Positions 39,710 through 51,720 of a stretch of 64,000 nucleotides of DNA are shown here, piece by piece (the first letter of the stretch is position 1; each line of letters starts with the position of its first letter). A program made the position numbers and the translations under genes. The DNA is from Psococerastis gibbosa (Eukaryota; Arthropoda; Insecta; Psocodea; Psocidae), in assembly GCA_963971405.1 (NCBI GenBank), contig OZ020490.1, forward strand, positions 10,030,874 through 10,094,873. Direction: 5' to 3'. A model generated the notes under the pieces. It did not search any database. It was not told the origin of the DNA and was given only the letters and a program-made list of their open reading frames with translations.

Positions 39710-39985
39710 AAGGCCATGCCCAGGTTTTTTTTGTTGGGGGGGGGGGGGTGGTAGACAAACAAAAACGTTTTACATATTTTTTTAATAAAAGTCCATTCGA
39801 ACCTGTATTCAAATTTAAATAAATTAATTCAAATTCTTCAAACAATATAGGTTTACATTTAAAATGATTAGTTGAAACTTGAATCCCTAAAATATGTAAT
39901 TAACTTAAAATTAGTGTAGAGCCCTTTGATTTCGGGGGGGGGGGGGGTCCGGACCCCTTAGACCATCCCCCTGGGCACGGACATG
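39710..39985. mobile_element. hAT-type MITE with perfect 8-bp target duplication
   Basis: A 276-bp element with ends CAAGGCCATGCCCAGG and CCTGGGCACGGACATG. ATTGGTAG flanks both sides (39702-39709, 39986-39993). Runs of 14 G lie inside each half. Confidence 0.9.
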
Positions 39986-39989
39986 ATTG

Positions 39990-40630
39990 GTAGGCTACAC
40001 TACGTGCACACAAAAATAAGTTATAACAATTGATTGTCTATAATATACCTAGGTATTTAATAAAAGTGAGGAAAATGCCATTCAATCAAGGTTATCCTAG
40101 CTTCTTTTAATTATTGTAAGGCACTAACGATAATAAGGAAATAACTATATCGCATGTCCACCCCTGGATCTCCAGTCAGTTTTCATTTTTTCATTATCTC
40201 CGCAGATTATTAAAGATTCCGCCTATATATGTTGTAGAGTAGAGGGCTATTTGAAGTGAAATGAAATAAAATGAAATGAAATTTCATGCACACTAGCGTA
40301 GGGTATTTTTAATTTTTAGTGTTTTACATGAATTTTTCAATGCGTGAAAATTGTAGGCAATATACTGTATATACACAGTTAATTTTATGCGTTTTTCTTT
40401 AAATTAATTAAAATAACAAAAATTAAAAATACCATATGATTATGGTGTCTGAAATAGTCATCTATACAATTTTAATCATTGGAAAATTAGGAATTAGTTA
40501 GCGCGATACATACAAAGTCATGTGCCATCTACAACTTGAATATACTAAAAATCTTCAATAAATTGCATATTGAAGTAAATAAAAACAAAAGTTGCGTGAT
40601 TTTGGTGTGGCGATTTTCCATAGCCCATAA
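39990..40630. other. Stretch without a recognised gene
   Basis: AT-rich; an (AAATG)n-like microsatellite at about 40257-40290. Confidence 0.35.
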
Positions 40631-41014
40631 GGCGCCCATTCCATTGACCGGCTAGGGCTATTTCCAAAAACAGTGACGTGGTAGCAGACATTCAAGACTT
40701 AGGTGGCGTTTCCAACGACCTCGCATTGCAGAATTGACGGAAATGTTTATTTTCCTCTATGCCATAGTTAAAATTGATCAATGATCACACAGTAAAATCA
40801 CAAACAAACTAACTAAAATTAAAAAAATGGCGTCATGGGATATGTTAAGTACAAACATTTTAATAGATTTCTTTAAAAAGAAAAATTCTAATTTCCGTCA
40901 ATGTCATTTGCATTCTGCAATGTGAGATCGGTGGAAACGCAACCTAAGTCTTGAATGTCTGCTACCACGTCACTGTTTTTGGAAATAGCCCTAGCCGGTC
41001 AATGGAATGGGCGC
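40631..41014. mobile_element. MITE with about 115-bp inverted repeats
   Basis: GCGCCCATTCCATTGACCGG at left is mirrored exactly at right (CCGGTCAATGGAATGGGCGC). Identity is perfect for about the first 70 bases, then diverges. Flanks ATAAG and TTAAG hint at a TAAG or TTAA target. It is the only copy in the window. Confidence 0.75.
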
Positions 41015-41019
41015 TTAAG

Positions 41020-42160
41020 GTATACTTATTCCGATTGCCGCAAAAAACAAGTGGGCCTATTAACAATCAGTTTACAAAATTCAGTTCATTAATCGATAAC
41101 CGATTTCATCAAGTTCCAGTACTACCGTATATTATATGTCTATACTATATTGTATGTATTGTATTGAAGAAAAAACATGACATAGTTGGATGTCGTAAAA
41201 GTATCAAAGTCGACACAATTGATCGATGAGGCACATTATAAATTATAATGTATCTACAATTGCCTTTTTGTCTACCTGTATCAAATTTTTTGTGGTCGTA
41301 CCTGTTATTGTGCCTGAATAATTCTAAGGGTTTACCCGTTACAAACCGCTATTTACGGTTTGTTCTTTAGAATGATGGATAGTGTTGTAAGTCTATATCA
41401 GTACATGAATGGAGAATGTTAATTGTAGATTAAACTGTTTTATTAGGTTTATGTTGCTATTAAATTTTTGCTTCAAATGTTTTCTTCTTCCTTATTTTAG
41501 GCTATTGAACGTTAACTTTAAAAGCCCTCCCTCTGGACTACCACATCCATCGTTTTTGGTACTAATCGGATTCAATAATTGTGGTCATTCTTTGTTAGAA
41601 AGAGGTACATTGAAGCTTGGAATTAAAAACCGGGTTAAGAGACAAAATCATTATTTTGAGTCATAACGATTTTTCTATGCCATAATTCATGACATCATAT
41701 AGCAAACTTTCAATCTATTTGTCAACTGCAAAAACAATTTTGCCACTGTCGCTTGGCGCTGTTTACAAGACATTGGCCATGTCACCTTGGATCGTATTTG
41801 AGTGATAAAACGAATTTCCTATTTTTGGCGCTTAACCTGGTTTTAATTGCCACACCTCACATCATGTATCAAAATTCTCAGAAAAATATCTTCAATTTGT
41901 TCTGATATTATTGACAGCTTTACCATTGACGTTTCATGAGATATTGTTACACTTATGAGGCTTTTCTCCCTCCAATAGTCTCTTAAAAGATTTGAATACT
42001 GACAACGACACATCCTGATCCTTATATTATTTTAAACAACTCCCATCTCCAAAGAAAACAACGAGAAATTCAAACTATTTAAAACAAATCAATTACGGAA
42101 CGTTTTCCCCCCATTTCGCAATTCCACTTGACCTTGACAGGAAACAAAGTAAACATAAAC
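41020..42160. other. Stretch without a recognised gene
   Basis: Several 80-90-codon frames in AT-rich DNA, none with known domains. Confidence 0.3.
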
Positions 42161-42167
42161 AACAAAA

Positions 42168-42341
42168 ATGGCTGTCGTGCCGTCGTGGTCGCGGTGGTTG
42201 CTTAAAATTTTCAAAATGTCTTACTTTAATAGCTTACAAAGTCCTGCGGTGCTGGGTATTTATGTGTATTGCAACGACTATGCGGCAAAAAAAAACACAG
42301 GTACAAGAAGTGATTCGATTATTACCGTAGGCCAAACGTAA
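42168..42341 (+). CDS. Hypothetical small ORF or first exon, 57 aa
   Basis: The ATG sits in a good animal context (AACAACAAAAATGGC) and opens MAVVPSWSRWLLKIFKMSYF, then NSLQSPAVLGIYVYCNDYAA. The codons are GC-richer than the surrounding DNA. Near the end ACCGTAGGCC could act as a splice donor. No family recognised. It may be chance. Confidence 0.2.
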   Translation: MAVVPSWSRWLLKIFKMSYFNSLQSPAVLGIYVYCNDYAAKKNTGTRSDSIITVGQT

Positions 42342-42442
42342 AATATCCAAAGGGCAAAGAAAAGGGATGTGTGGTTAGGTTTTTAATAGTTCAAATAACC
42401 TAAATGAAAGTAGTTTTGAATTACGTTTAGTTTGGATTATTT

Positions 42443-42525
42443 ATGGTGGCGTGGTGTAGTGGCAGCGGCCAAAAGTCCCCCCGGGGCCCGTGCTGGACGC
42501 GCCAACCTAAGTCAAGTAAGTCAAG
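42443..42525 (+). repeat. LINE-D 3' end
   Basis: GGCGTGGTGTAGTGGCAGCG, GCCAAAAGTCCCCCCGGGGC and ACCTAAGTCAAGTAAGTCAAG. The same end as at 31560-31625, with an AAGT-type tail. Confidence 0.55.
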
Positions 42526-42544
42526 TTGGATTATTTATATCCCT

Positions 42545-42830
42545 AGGCTTACAGAAGGTATACTTTAAAATTTAAATGTTTGAGGAGGGCCGTGGCCCGC
42601 CCAGCCTGCCCGGGCCTGCACTCTCCTTCGCCCGTCATCGACGCCAATGGTCGCCAGATCCACCTCGACGTCGTCCAGCCAACGCATCCGTGGTCGTCCC
42701 ACTCGTCTTCTCCCTTGGGGCACCTTGTGTAAGACTGCTCTTGTTGCCCTATTGTCTGGCATTCGTTCCAGGTGCCCTAGCCACCTGATGTGGGCTCTCT
42801 TGATTTCGGCTACTATCGTAGGTTCTTGGT
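42545..42830 (-). pseudogene. LINE-D reverse transcriptase tail fragment
   Basis: The minus frame reads MPDNRATRAVLHKVPQGRRR, VGRPRMRWLDDVEVDLATIG, VDDGRRRVQARAGWAGHGPP. The MRWLDDVExDL motif is typical of non-LTR C-termini. Less decayed than the copy at 9790. Confidence 0.7.
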
Positions 42831-43078
42831 ATATCGCGTCGAGCGTCTACGGATACGCCACTCTCTCCATATCTGAATTCAATAAATTGAAAAACTAGTT
42901 CATCACCAAAGTAGCCTATGCGCAGCTGTGGGAGCTGAATGATCGTTAGTCAAGTCATGCCTAAATTAGTATTGTTATTCCGTTATGTAGCATCTCGAAG
43001 TTGGCATTTAACCTTAAGCAAATTAAATCCAGTCCTTTCAATTCGCCATTGTCTGCGGTCTCGTTTATTGTTCTAGCA

Positions 43079-43430
43079 ATAATTATGACAGACTTCTTCT
43101 TGAGTTGCAATCTAGGGATTGGTTTGCAGCGAATGTTGTATTTTTCTCCTCCACTCTTGTCTGTTTTGTGCGGTCATTTCAGTCCTCTATAGGTGTCGCA
43201 CCCTAAGTCCTTCATGACATCCTCAAGGTACTCCTTCCTCTGTCGTCCTCTTGAGTTGGTGCCTTCAACCACACCCTCAATGATGTTCTTGAGGTGCCCT
43301 TTGTGTCTCAGAATATGCCCCATCCATTTGCCTCTTCTTGTTGAAATGGTGGCCATAATAGCTCTTTTTTCGTTTATTCTATGGAGCACTTCTTCGTTGG
43401 TTATGTGGTCTCTCCATGATTTTCAAGATT
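43079..43430 (-). pseudogene. RTE-A 3' fragment
   Basis: The minus frame reads MLHRINEKRAIMATISTRRG, KWMGHILRHKGHLKNIIEGV, VEGTNSRGRQRKEYLEDVMK, DLGCDTYRGLK. The last part overlaps CAAxCGCTAGATTGCAACTC-type tail DNA shared with 47290. 5'-truncated. Confidence 0.75.
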
Positions 43431-43454
43431 CTTCTGTAGCACCACAACAGACTG

Positions 43455-43760
43455 TCATTGTCCTAATGCTGAGGTCGTGAGACGAATGGATACAGAAGCC
43501 GAGTTGCTGCTGATGGTTATGGAAACTAACATAAAAACATGTGATGAGGAACGAAAAGTATCGTCTTCTGCATGTAATAATCCAATGGAGGATAGAAGGC
43601 TCCCGGCAGAAGAAGAACATCCTGGTTGAAAAATCTGAGGCACCGGTTTGGCAAGAGCACCACTTGCTTTTTCAGAGCAGTAGCCTCTAAGGTCCGAATT
43701 GCCACGATGATCGCCAATCTTTTATAGTAGAGGTATCTAAGCAAGAAGAAGTCATTGTCC
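43455..43760 (+). pseudogene. RTE-B 3' fragment
   Basis: CCTAATGCTGAGGTCGTGAG, GATACAGAAGCCGAGTTGCTG and GTCCGAATTGCCACGATGAT, ending in AAGCAAGAAGAAG. It points away from the RTE-A fragment just to its left. Confidence 0.65.
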
Positions 43761-43937
43761 AAGAAATTGCTTAAGTCTCTTTTTAATGTCCTTTTTAAAG
43801 TCTATAGACGTACATATTGCTCAGGCTCTACCTGTGGCAGAGACCTGAACTAAGAAACTGAAGGTCAAGCTGTCCGAGACTTGACATGAAATGGAAATGT
43901 TTTCGACAGAAAGTGTACATACTAAGTAATAACTTAA

Positions 43938-44030
43938 CCTGGGATTAAAAATGTAAGCAAGATAATTTTAGAATGGAAAGTGATATTCAAAACGGTTTTG
44001 ATTACATTTTTAACCCCAAGAATATTAAAA
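43938..44030. repeat. Small palindromic repeat ending in GGGATTAAAAATGT
   Basis: GGGATTAAAAATGTAAGCAA at left and TTACATTTTTAACCCCAAGA at right. A second copy lies at 44312-44392 (TTGGGGTTAAAAATGTG ... ACTTTTAACCCCAA). The core GAATGGCACTTTCCATTxTG resembles the centre of the MITE at 32486 and 51245. Confidence 0.55.
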
Positions 44031-44110
44031 AAGAAAGAGAGAAAGAAAATTGTCTTTATTGTCCATATGGACGAATTTTGGGCCTTTCAGCCCACTCTTA
44101 TTACAATTAA
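44030..44110 (-). repeat. LINE-G 3' end, antisense
   Basis: GAAAGAAAATTGTCTTTATT, CCATATGGACGAATTTTGGG and CCTTTCAGCCCACTCTTA; on the minus strand a 3' end with AATAAAG and a TTTC-type tail. Confidence 0.5.
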
Positions 44111-44419
44111 CCCATAAATGTATACTATAATAATAATAATAATATGACTGTTATGATTAAAAAGACATTTTAGGTCCGCAGATTAAGTTAATATAATCGA
44201 CACAGTAGGCCCATTGGCGGAATTAGTAATCCTCCTAACAACACTTAAATTTATAGCGTTGTATTCCAATCCTGCGGGCCAACTATGCCGTTTAGTATTA
44301 ACTAATTCTTGGGGTTAAAAATGTGAAAAAACAATTTTGAATGGCACTTTCCATTCTGAAATTATCTCGTTTATACTTTTAACCCCAAATTAAGATTAAG
44401 AATAATCATCACCATAGTT

Positions 44420-45190
44420 GCCCCTCTGTAACCCTACTATGCCTTTTACATATTAAATTAACGCCAGAAATAGGATTTAATAAACCCCAAATGATTCATC
44501 TATTTAAAACAGTTCAGCATTCAACGATTCATCTGTTTAAAACAAAAGAGTGCAAAATGCGCGGGAAATGTTTGTTGAGTTTTTACATTTTTTCCCCTAA
44601 CATTTAGACAAATTATTTATAATACTTAAAATTTATAAAATTTAAACCTGTACAATTTAATGTTAATTTGTGTTTCAATCAATTTAAAAAAAAATGCAAC
44701 CATATTCTAACTTGGAGGTTGCCTCTTCAACCAAAAGTTAATTTAAAAGTCAGTGTTATACCTAGGTATACTCCATATAATACTGCAATAATGTGTAAAA
44801 CATTGTCTTTATGGCATTAACTAAGCTCACAGACTTGTTCGGTTAGATAGTTGTGTAGCTGTACTAACCTCTCTAACATTACGAATCATGTCCAAATACG
44901 AGCATTTAAGTAGAGGATATTCATTTACTGTTCTTGTGTGGGCTTTTATTTATCCTCTAATTTCAGTTGTAACGTGGAGGTTGCCTCTTCAACCAAAAGT
45001 TAATTTAAAAGTCAGTGTTATATACTCCATATAATACTGCAATAATGTGTAAACCATATTCTAGTTTTCCAATAATTTATGAATTGCAATTTCCCGCGCC
45101 TTTGTACTCTTTTATTTAAAACAAATGAATCAATTATTTACTCCTATTTCCAGCCTTAAGTTAATCTGTAAATGACATAGCAGAGCTGCT
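44420..45190. mobile_element. Long-TIR element of about 750 bp
   Basis: Left TTTACATATTAAATTAACGC, AGAAATAGGATTTAATAAAC, ATTCATCTGTTTAAAACAAA and GAGTGCAAAATGCGCGGGAA are mirrored between 45062 and 45190. Inside, a direct repeat (GGAGGTTGCCTCTTCAACCA at 44714 and 44971) of about 90 bp is duplicated 257 bp apart. Noncoding. Confidence 0.6.
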
Positions 45191-45599
45191 GGACGACAAT
45201 ATACAACAATGGCAGGATAGTAGTTACTGCCCGATGGTCAAACGCTTGATTTAAATCGAAAAATATGCCCACCCAAGTGAGTGTTGTCTACAATCTAATA
45301 TGAACTCTATAATTAAGATGACTATTATCTCATACGTTGTTATGCGTGATACAATCATTCTACAAACCGTTGAATAATGGAATAGGTACCTACCTACTTT
45401 GATGGGAAGTTTCTAATTTCTGGGAGGGGACTACTATTGTTTTGAACCATACATGCGTGTTGAGATAAAAAAGAGTTCCAAAATGAGTCAATGAGACTTT
45501 TTTCTTCGTCTTGGTTGGATTTTAATATTTTTCTGAGTTCTTATGCCCTGCTTCTATTCCTGCAGCCCTATTATGTTTACTAATCGTAATTACACTACT
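45191..45599. other. Stretch without a recognised feature
   Basis: AT-rich, nothing supported. Confidence 0.3.
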
Positions 45600-46245
45600 G
45601 TACTAATACAATCATTCCATAAATCATTTGATCATTATTATTATTAGTCCTCTGATTACAATTTTATTACGAATAGAATTCTCACTGCTTACTTATAAAT
45701 CAGAATTACGCTACTATCATGTACCATAGATAATTTGATCATTATTATTAGTCTTCTGATTACAATTTTATTACGAACAGAACGTCACTTGTGTGATGTA
45801 TAGTTATCGGAATTACGCTACTAATACAATCTGTACCATAGATAGTTTGATCATTATTATTAGTCTTCTGATTACAATTTTATTACGAATAGAATTCTCT
45901 CTTGTGTGATGTTTAGTTAATTAGTTATCGGAATTACGCTACTAATACAATCCTGTACCATAACTAATTTGATCATTATTATTAGTCTTCTAATTACAAT
46001 TTTATTACCAATAAAATTCTCACTTGTGTAATGTTTAGTTATCGGAATTACGCTTCTAATACAATCCTGTACCACAACTAATTTGATCATTATTATTAGT
46101 CTTCTAATTACAATTTTATTACCAATAGAATTCTCACTTGTGTAATGTTTAGTTATCGGAATTATGCTACTAATACAATCCTGTATCATAACTCATTTGA
46201 TCATTATTATTAGTCTTCTGATTACAATTTTATTACCAATAGAAT
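45600..46245 (+). repeat. Tandem repeat of about 114 bp, six units
   Basis: TTTGATCATTATTATTAGTC starts at 45627, 45734, 45846, 45968, 46082 and 46196. Spacings are 107, 112, 122, 114 and 114 bp. The last units are the most alike. Because 114 is divisible by three, the minus strand shows a spurious 38-residue repeat ORF. Confidence 0.85.
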
Positions 46246-46504
46246 TCACGATACCGCGGTCCAGTCCTGAAAAAAATCGTGTTAACAATATAATAATATA
46301 TGACGGCCCTTATAACAATAGGCAATTGAAAGTCGATCGAGTGTGTTTTTACCGACTCATGGCGTCCATTCTTCAAAAGCTCTGATTCTCCATACCGCAT
46401 ACATTATTGAAACCATCGCGTTCTGCTTGTCAGTTTTAGTGTGTTGAAATTGTGTTAGATCCCTATTTCATGGTTCGTCTCACGGATTTTACGGTCTTTG
46501 GCAG

Positions 46505-46815
46505 GTGTTTGAAACGTTTAAGTATGTATGTTGGTTAGTGTGAAAAAGGTATATAACTGATATTGGATTTGGAACTAGAAAATTGTGTGGACTTTTTCCG
46601 TTATCATCCCACATAGCATTTTCGGGTTTTTGCATAATAAATAAATAAAACAGTATTGTAAGCTTGTTAAATGTTTTTATTTACATGTGTGTTGGTTAAT
46701 GTAAAAACGGAATATAACTGAAATTAGATTTGGAACTAGAAAATTGTGTGGACTTTTTCCCTTATCATCCCACAGAGCATTTTAGGGTTTTTACATAATA
46801 AATAAATAAAATAGT
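46505..46815 (+). repeat. About 178-bp tandem duplication
   Basis: ATTTGGAACTAGAAAATTGT and GACTTTTTCCxTTATCATCC occur in two copies (46565 and 46728). A third start, CTTGTTAAATGTTTTTATTT, recurs at 47330 after the RTE-A copy. An inverted relative, GGGATGATAACGGAAAAGAT, lies at 47737. Confidence 0.65.
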
Positions 46816-47330
46816 CGAAAAGTCGAAGATATATTCGAGGCTAACAACATCGACATAAATGTTAGAAAAAGACTGCTTAAATCACTAGTATGGAGCATAC
46901 TGTTTTAAGGCGTGAGACATGGTGCATACACTAAAGAAGCAAAAAAAAAGCTGGAGGCTTTCGAAATGTGGTGCTATAGGAGAATGATGAAAATGTCTTG
47001 GAGAGACCACATAACGAATGAAGAGGTACTTCGAAGGATAAATGATAAAGTATCCCTAATTGCCTCCACTTCGGTGAGAAGAGCAAAATGGATGGGTCAC
47101 CTGATCAGACAGGAAGGACTCTTAAGCACCATAATAGAAGGCACAATCGAAGGCACCAATGCAAGAGGGCGACCAAGGAAGGCGTACGCAGAAGACCTCA
47201 AGAAAGATATGAGATGCGGAACCTACTTGGAACTCAAGAGAACGGCCCAAGACAGGGAGGAGTGGAGAAGGAGGTGGAATGATTTTCTGCAAACCAATCG
47301 CTAGATTGCAACTACAGAAGAAGAAAGCTT
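46815..47330 (+). pseudogene. RTE-A reverse transcriptase C-terminal copy
   Basis: The frame starts KVEDIFEANNIDINVRKRLL, then KSLVWSILF with one stop at 46906. It is open from 46912 through EAFEMWCYRRMMKMSWRDHI, TNEEVLRRIND, RRAKWMGHLIRQEGLLSTII, EGTIEGTNARGRPRKAYAED to the natural stop at 47302. It ends with a GAAGAAGAAAG tail. These are the hallmark C-terminal motifs of RTE-clade enzymes. 5'-truncated, with one inactivating stop, it is the youngest RTE-A copy here. Confidence 0.85.
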
Positions 47331-48054
47331 GTTAAATGTTTTTATTTACATGTTTGTTGGTTAGCATGAAAACGGTGTTTTTATTTACATTTATTTATAT
47401 TACTCAATAGGCCATAACTCAGATACGGTATATCCTTCTAAATTTCATCGAATGCTGATGTATCCTTGTATACCGTTGGCGTCAAACAAATTCGCACAAT
47501 AGCTGTCGACCACGGTCGTCGCTGTTCCCCATTGCTTTTTGTTCGTCGCCTTAGCTTTTCCCCACATGGATTCGACCCAGTTGATGGATCGACAAAATGA
47601 AGAGAATAAAAAAAGATTCGGGGTTTTCACGGCAAACACCCCCATTCACTTTGTAGCAAAAGTCATCCTTTATTGTACATCCGTCTCGAAAAAAGACTTA
47701 TGCAGCGGTCGCCTCCAATACCATTCAAGTCGTGTGGGATGATAACGGAAAAGATCCAATTTTGTTTCCAGTCTCATCTTCTGATATCCTTATTTCTGTT
47801 TCGCGATTAAATGTGTTAATTCTGCAGCGGCTTCTGGTCTTGCAAACATGATCTTTATTACCAGTTTACTTTATTTTCTTTTTCAGATTTGCGTATATAC
47901 TGTGCCATAACAGCAACCAGTTACACGCAGCATTATTGCAGAGCAAGGTAAGTTTGCAAGTTAGGTATCCTTATTTTCGCCATTCGAGGATTTTTATATG
48001 GTCCGTATTTAACTTATCTGTATCTATTTCTGAAGAATCTTTGATGGTATGATG
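47331..48054. other. Flanking duplicated DNA without a gene
   Basis: 47331-47380 repeats the start of the 46.6 kb unit, and 47725-47790 carries an inverted relative. A 67-codon frame is not convincing. Confidence 0.35.
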
Positions 48055-48400
48055 TTTTGGGATATGTTGTTTCCAATGCCGGTTTTCAGCATTTCTGCTT
48101 TAAACAACCCTGTCAGCCTGGCGGGGGGAGTGAGTCTGTGTGTTAACTTGAGGCACCCTAAGGGTAGACTCTTTAAACTCGGGGGAAAGAGGAGTTGGCT
48201 GACAGGGTGGACCTCCTGATTAAAGTGGATTCTGAACCATTTGGGGAACATGGTAATGTCACACGATTAAATCGGAGGTATAACTGGTGCGCGTTTTCAT
48301 GTGCCACCATGTTCCCCTGCCAACGCTGTGCACACCACCAAGTTATCCGCTGCTTAAAACATGCTCTGCTCTCATGGTTTCAACATGGTAAGGCCGTTGG
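48055..48400 (-). repeat. Dispersed repeat R3 copy, antisense
   Basis: CAACCCTGTCAGCCTGGCGG, GGTGGACCTCCTGATTAAAG, GGGGAACATGGTAATGTCAC and CATGGTAAGGCCGTTGGCCT are the reverse of 37845-38195. Confidence 0.7.
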
Positions 48401-48655
48401 CCTTGTTTTAGGATATGATATTATACAATAGTTGAATAATGCCCAACCAATGGTCACTGGCACTCTCACTACTCTGGACCAATTCCATCCCAGTAGGCCT
48501 GGAAATTTATAAAAACACCCTTTTATCTTTACTGTGATCTTCTAAACTCAAGAAACTGTATAGATAATATTCTCCCTATTAACTTAATAAAACTTACGGT
48601 CACTTATGGTAAAAATTAAAATTCTTAGTAGTTTTACTCTATAATCATAAAATTC

Positions 48656-48700
48656 CGGTTTCATCTCACGCCATCGTCAAGCCGATAGCCAAAACCGGTC
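48656..48700 (-). repeat. Weak Penelope-type hammerhead-like remnant
   Basis: The minus strand reads TTGACGATGGCGTGAGATGAAACC. The order resembles CUGANGA - hairpin - GAAAC but the first base and the stem are eroded. Confidence 0.25.
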
Positions 48701-49764
48701 GTGAATTTAAAGATTATAACGTAACACTGCACTAAGAATATTATTTTATTAATTAATTAATTAATATATATACCATATCCGAGCATAATGCCTTGAGGCA
48801 CTCCACCTTTTTGAATGAAGAATGGCCCCCTTTCGCCAGTCACTCGATCTTCCCACAATATATTTCGGTGGGACAAGTGTATTCTGCAGAATGTTTGATT
48901 AGATATGGGTCTAAAAGCGATAAAATTACTGAATATATGACGAGTCTGTATTCAGCAATCGACACTATCTAGTGGCTTTATTAATAATCCTGCATATACT
49001 CGTTACTCCTGCATTGCAATGTAGGTTGATGTTTAATTTTAATACAATGGTACAAGATAACAATTGTTGTTACTAAAAATAACTAAATTTATTATCACAT
49101 GAAAAACTAGATAAGTCCTATGTGGGTGCTCAAACATTCAAATTGAGATAAAGAAAAGAAATGACCCAAGTACAGCACCCTGTGGCACCCCACCCCAGTT
49201 TTAAAACTGAATGACATCCGTTCTCACGCTCTCTTAACATGGTACCAGATCTTCTGAAGATAAATAACACTGAAGAGTGTACTTTCTCGGAAAGGGGTTT
49301 AATTTATTACCTTCGCAATACATCGTTTGTAGGCGGGGCTCGTAGAAGTAGAGATGAAGAAGACAAGGTTACATATTACTAATGGACTTCATACGAACGC
49401 GGTAACTGCCACGCCTCTTTTACCTATAACGTTAAATATCGACAAGCTAGAGGAGGGTACAATACTCGTGTTTTTTATGACGTCTTCTGCTGGGACTGTC
49501 AATGGTGAAGGCGTGTTTAAGACCGTTTGTATCGAGGATGCAGACATGAGGTGTTGACCATTATTACTATATATGGAATATTCCCTTGCGGTGTTGGAAA
49601 ATTGTAAAGTTTGTGTCATGCTGTGTATTTGATGGCTGATTCTATGACATATTTTGTATTTGAATATGCGATGTTGTGAATTGTTAATTTCAAAACTGTA
49701 ATTTTTGTTTGTGCTCTCAGAGCCACCATTGGGTTAAAGTAGTTCCATATTACATTGCAGACAT
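48701..49764. other. Stretch without a supported gene
   Basis: A plus frame at 49354-49557 (ending VNGEGVFKTVCIEDADMRC) lies in GC-richer DNA and might be an exon, but there are no clear splice partners. Confidence 0.3.
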
Positions 49765-50050
49765 ACTATAATATGCTTCTGTTTTAAATGTCTCTTCTAT
49801 CGAAGAAAGTACTTTGGTGTCGGATTAATGTACGGTTGAGAATGGTGAAATGCTATGTGTTCTCAGTCGTTCTATACGGGTATGAAGGGATTTAGATGTT
49901 GAAACAAGCTCAGGAAAACATTTGGAATGTGGATATACAGACAAATGCTGCACATATCAAGGGGAGATTTTGTCCCTAATGCAGACTGCAGAGGTAATGA
50001 CGCGAATGCGGATACAGAAGCCGATTCGCGACGAAGGCGAAGACGAATAA
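49765..50050 (+). pseudogene. RTE-B internal fragment
   Basis: The plus strand reads RMVKCYVFSVVLYGYEGI, matching the LLKCYVxSVLLYGxExW region that precedes the C-terminal domain. It then breaks up through ENIWNVDIQT and CGYRSRF. Decayed. Confidence 0.55.
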
Positions 50051-50770
50051 GACGATATCGCCATTGTGTTTGCAGGAACCCGCGAAGTGCGAACTCACTC
50101 GGTTCACAGGAGGTTCGCGCTTACATACTCACATCATACGGTATCAGATACGTTACATGTTACACGGCTAAGTGAGTACCCTGCTTACGACCTCCTGTGG
50201 TCCGCAGTGTTTGCGACGATATCGCCTTTCGGCCTGTCGGCGGGTTCCTGAGAAATCACTTCCCTCCACTTCACTCTCCAGACTTGCCTTACATCTTCAG
50301 TTGTCTCCTTAACTTTGAGAATAGACTAACCTTAAAGAATAGACTAACTTTAAAGGGAGGTTTTCTCTATTTGTTTAAAACTAATCCATTTTATAGTCAA
50401 ATTCTAATGAACGGGTCCTTGACGAGTCCCAATCTTGTACCTTAAGACAATAGTATATTCGATTCATGTACCGTAATCGTAGTTCTGTCTTCTATAGCCC
50501 CCCAATGCCTACACAACTTAAACTTGACATACCACTCGTATTCATTGTCACGGTCTATAGTTATTGTATGCATATAGTTTGACGTTCGTGTGAGTAGGTA
50601 ACTGGGGCTACAGCAGTAGGCTACTGGAGGTCTATGTATAGTACAAACAATAATAAATGCAAATACAGGTACAATGTGAAATTATACGAACGTGTACCAT
50701 GTCGTCAATCTTGCTATAAGGCTTCTGTTATGTAATTTTACTAATATTACAAGGCACCATTGTTCAACTA
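50051..50770. other. Stretch without a recognised gene
   Basis: Short frames only. AACTTTGAGAATAGACTAAC is locally duplicated near 50310-50350. Confidence 0.3.
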
Positions 50771-50774
50771 GCAA

Positions 50775-50880
50775 TTGAAAGAAAGAAAAAGAGAAAAAAA
50801 AGAAAATTGTCTTTATTTATCATATCCGAACGAATTTTGGGCCTTTCAGCCCACTCTTACAACTAACCCATTCTAATTAA
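50775..50880 (-). repeat. LINE-G 3' end, antisense
   Basis: AAGAAAATTGTCTTTATTTA, CGAACGAATTTTGGGCCTTT and CAGCCCACTCTTACAACTAA. The clearest copy of this end. Confidence 0.5.
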
Positions 50881-51244
50881 TTAGTATAATTTACAAATTA
50901 AATTACAAATGAACCGATATAAGTAAAATATTTCAAAAATTAAAACTAACATTTACACACCATAAACACATACCCATAAAATATAAATAAAATGGAATGA
51001 AATGACTTACTGTATTCCAAAAAATGTCTGCTGATTAGGTGGCTATTCCACTTGTCAATATTCCATCATTTATGCATCAATAATAAGTTTCTACCATATT
51101 ATAACTTAATTTATAATAGATAAGTTAAGTATCTACATAATAGTCTCATTAAAACAGAAATCACACCAATTATTGTTGCACAAATGACGGATTATTGACA
51201 GATGGAATAGGCGCCTAAAACTCAGTGCGTGATTCAGTTCATTC
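50881..51244. other. Stretch without a recognised feature
   Basis: AT-rich, nothing supported. Confidence 0.3.
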
Positions 51245-51419
51245 CAGCAGCCTGATCGAAGCGATTATAATACCGGGGTTAAATAAATACCCTAGGATTA
51301 TAACTGTAAGCAAACAAATGTTGAATAGCACTTTCCATTATAAAATTATCTTGTTTACATTTTTATTACCAGGGCATTAAATAAATACCGGTATTATAAT
51401 CACCTTGATCAGGCTGCAG
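51245..51419. mobile_element. MITE with CAGCAGCCTGATC inverted ends, copy 2
   Basis: Nearly the same 175 bp as 32486-32663, including ATAATACCGGGGTTAAATAA and TAGCACTTTCCATTATAAAA. The close match suggests recent spread of this family. Confidence 0.7.
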
Positions 51420-51479
51420 GAGCAAAATCCAATTTTACATGAAATATCTAAGTCACATCCCCTAGAAAAAAATACTTTT

Positions 51480-51720
51480 TACTTTTTTTTTGCTGATCCC
51501 CTACATTTTTATGCACAGTATGTGGCCTAGCACTCTGTCACTATCACCAATCGGCCACAGTTTTTGCATTCCTTCGACCTGACACAGTGTCCGTAATTTG
51601 TTTTATTCCAGTTTAATAATTGTGGCCAATCTGTATTATAAAAGCTTATGGCCACATACTGTACTTCAATTTTATAGCTCTACGATCGATATTTGTTGTA
51701 AAATTTGTTATATTATATTA
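51480..51720 (+). repeat. R6 MITE fragment
   Basis: ATGCACAGTATGTGGCCTAG, CCAATCGGCCACAGTTTTTG, ATTGTGGCCAATCTGTATTA and GGCCACATACTGTACTTCAA. Paired GTATGTGGCC/GGCCACATAC makes it partly palindromic. Confidence 0.55.

Noticed and set aside
45917-46189. 90-codon minus frame with 38-residue repeats
   Set aside because: It arises because the satellite unit is 114 bp. AT-rich codons and no start context.
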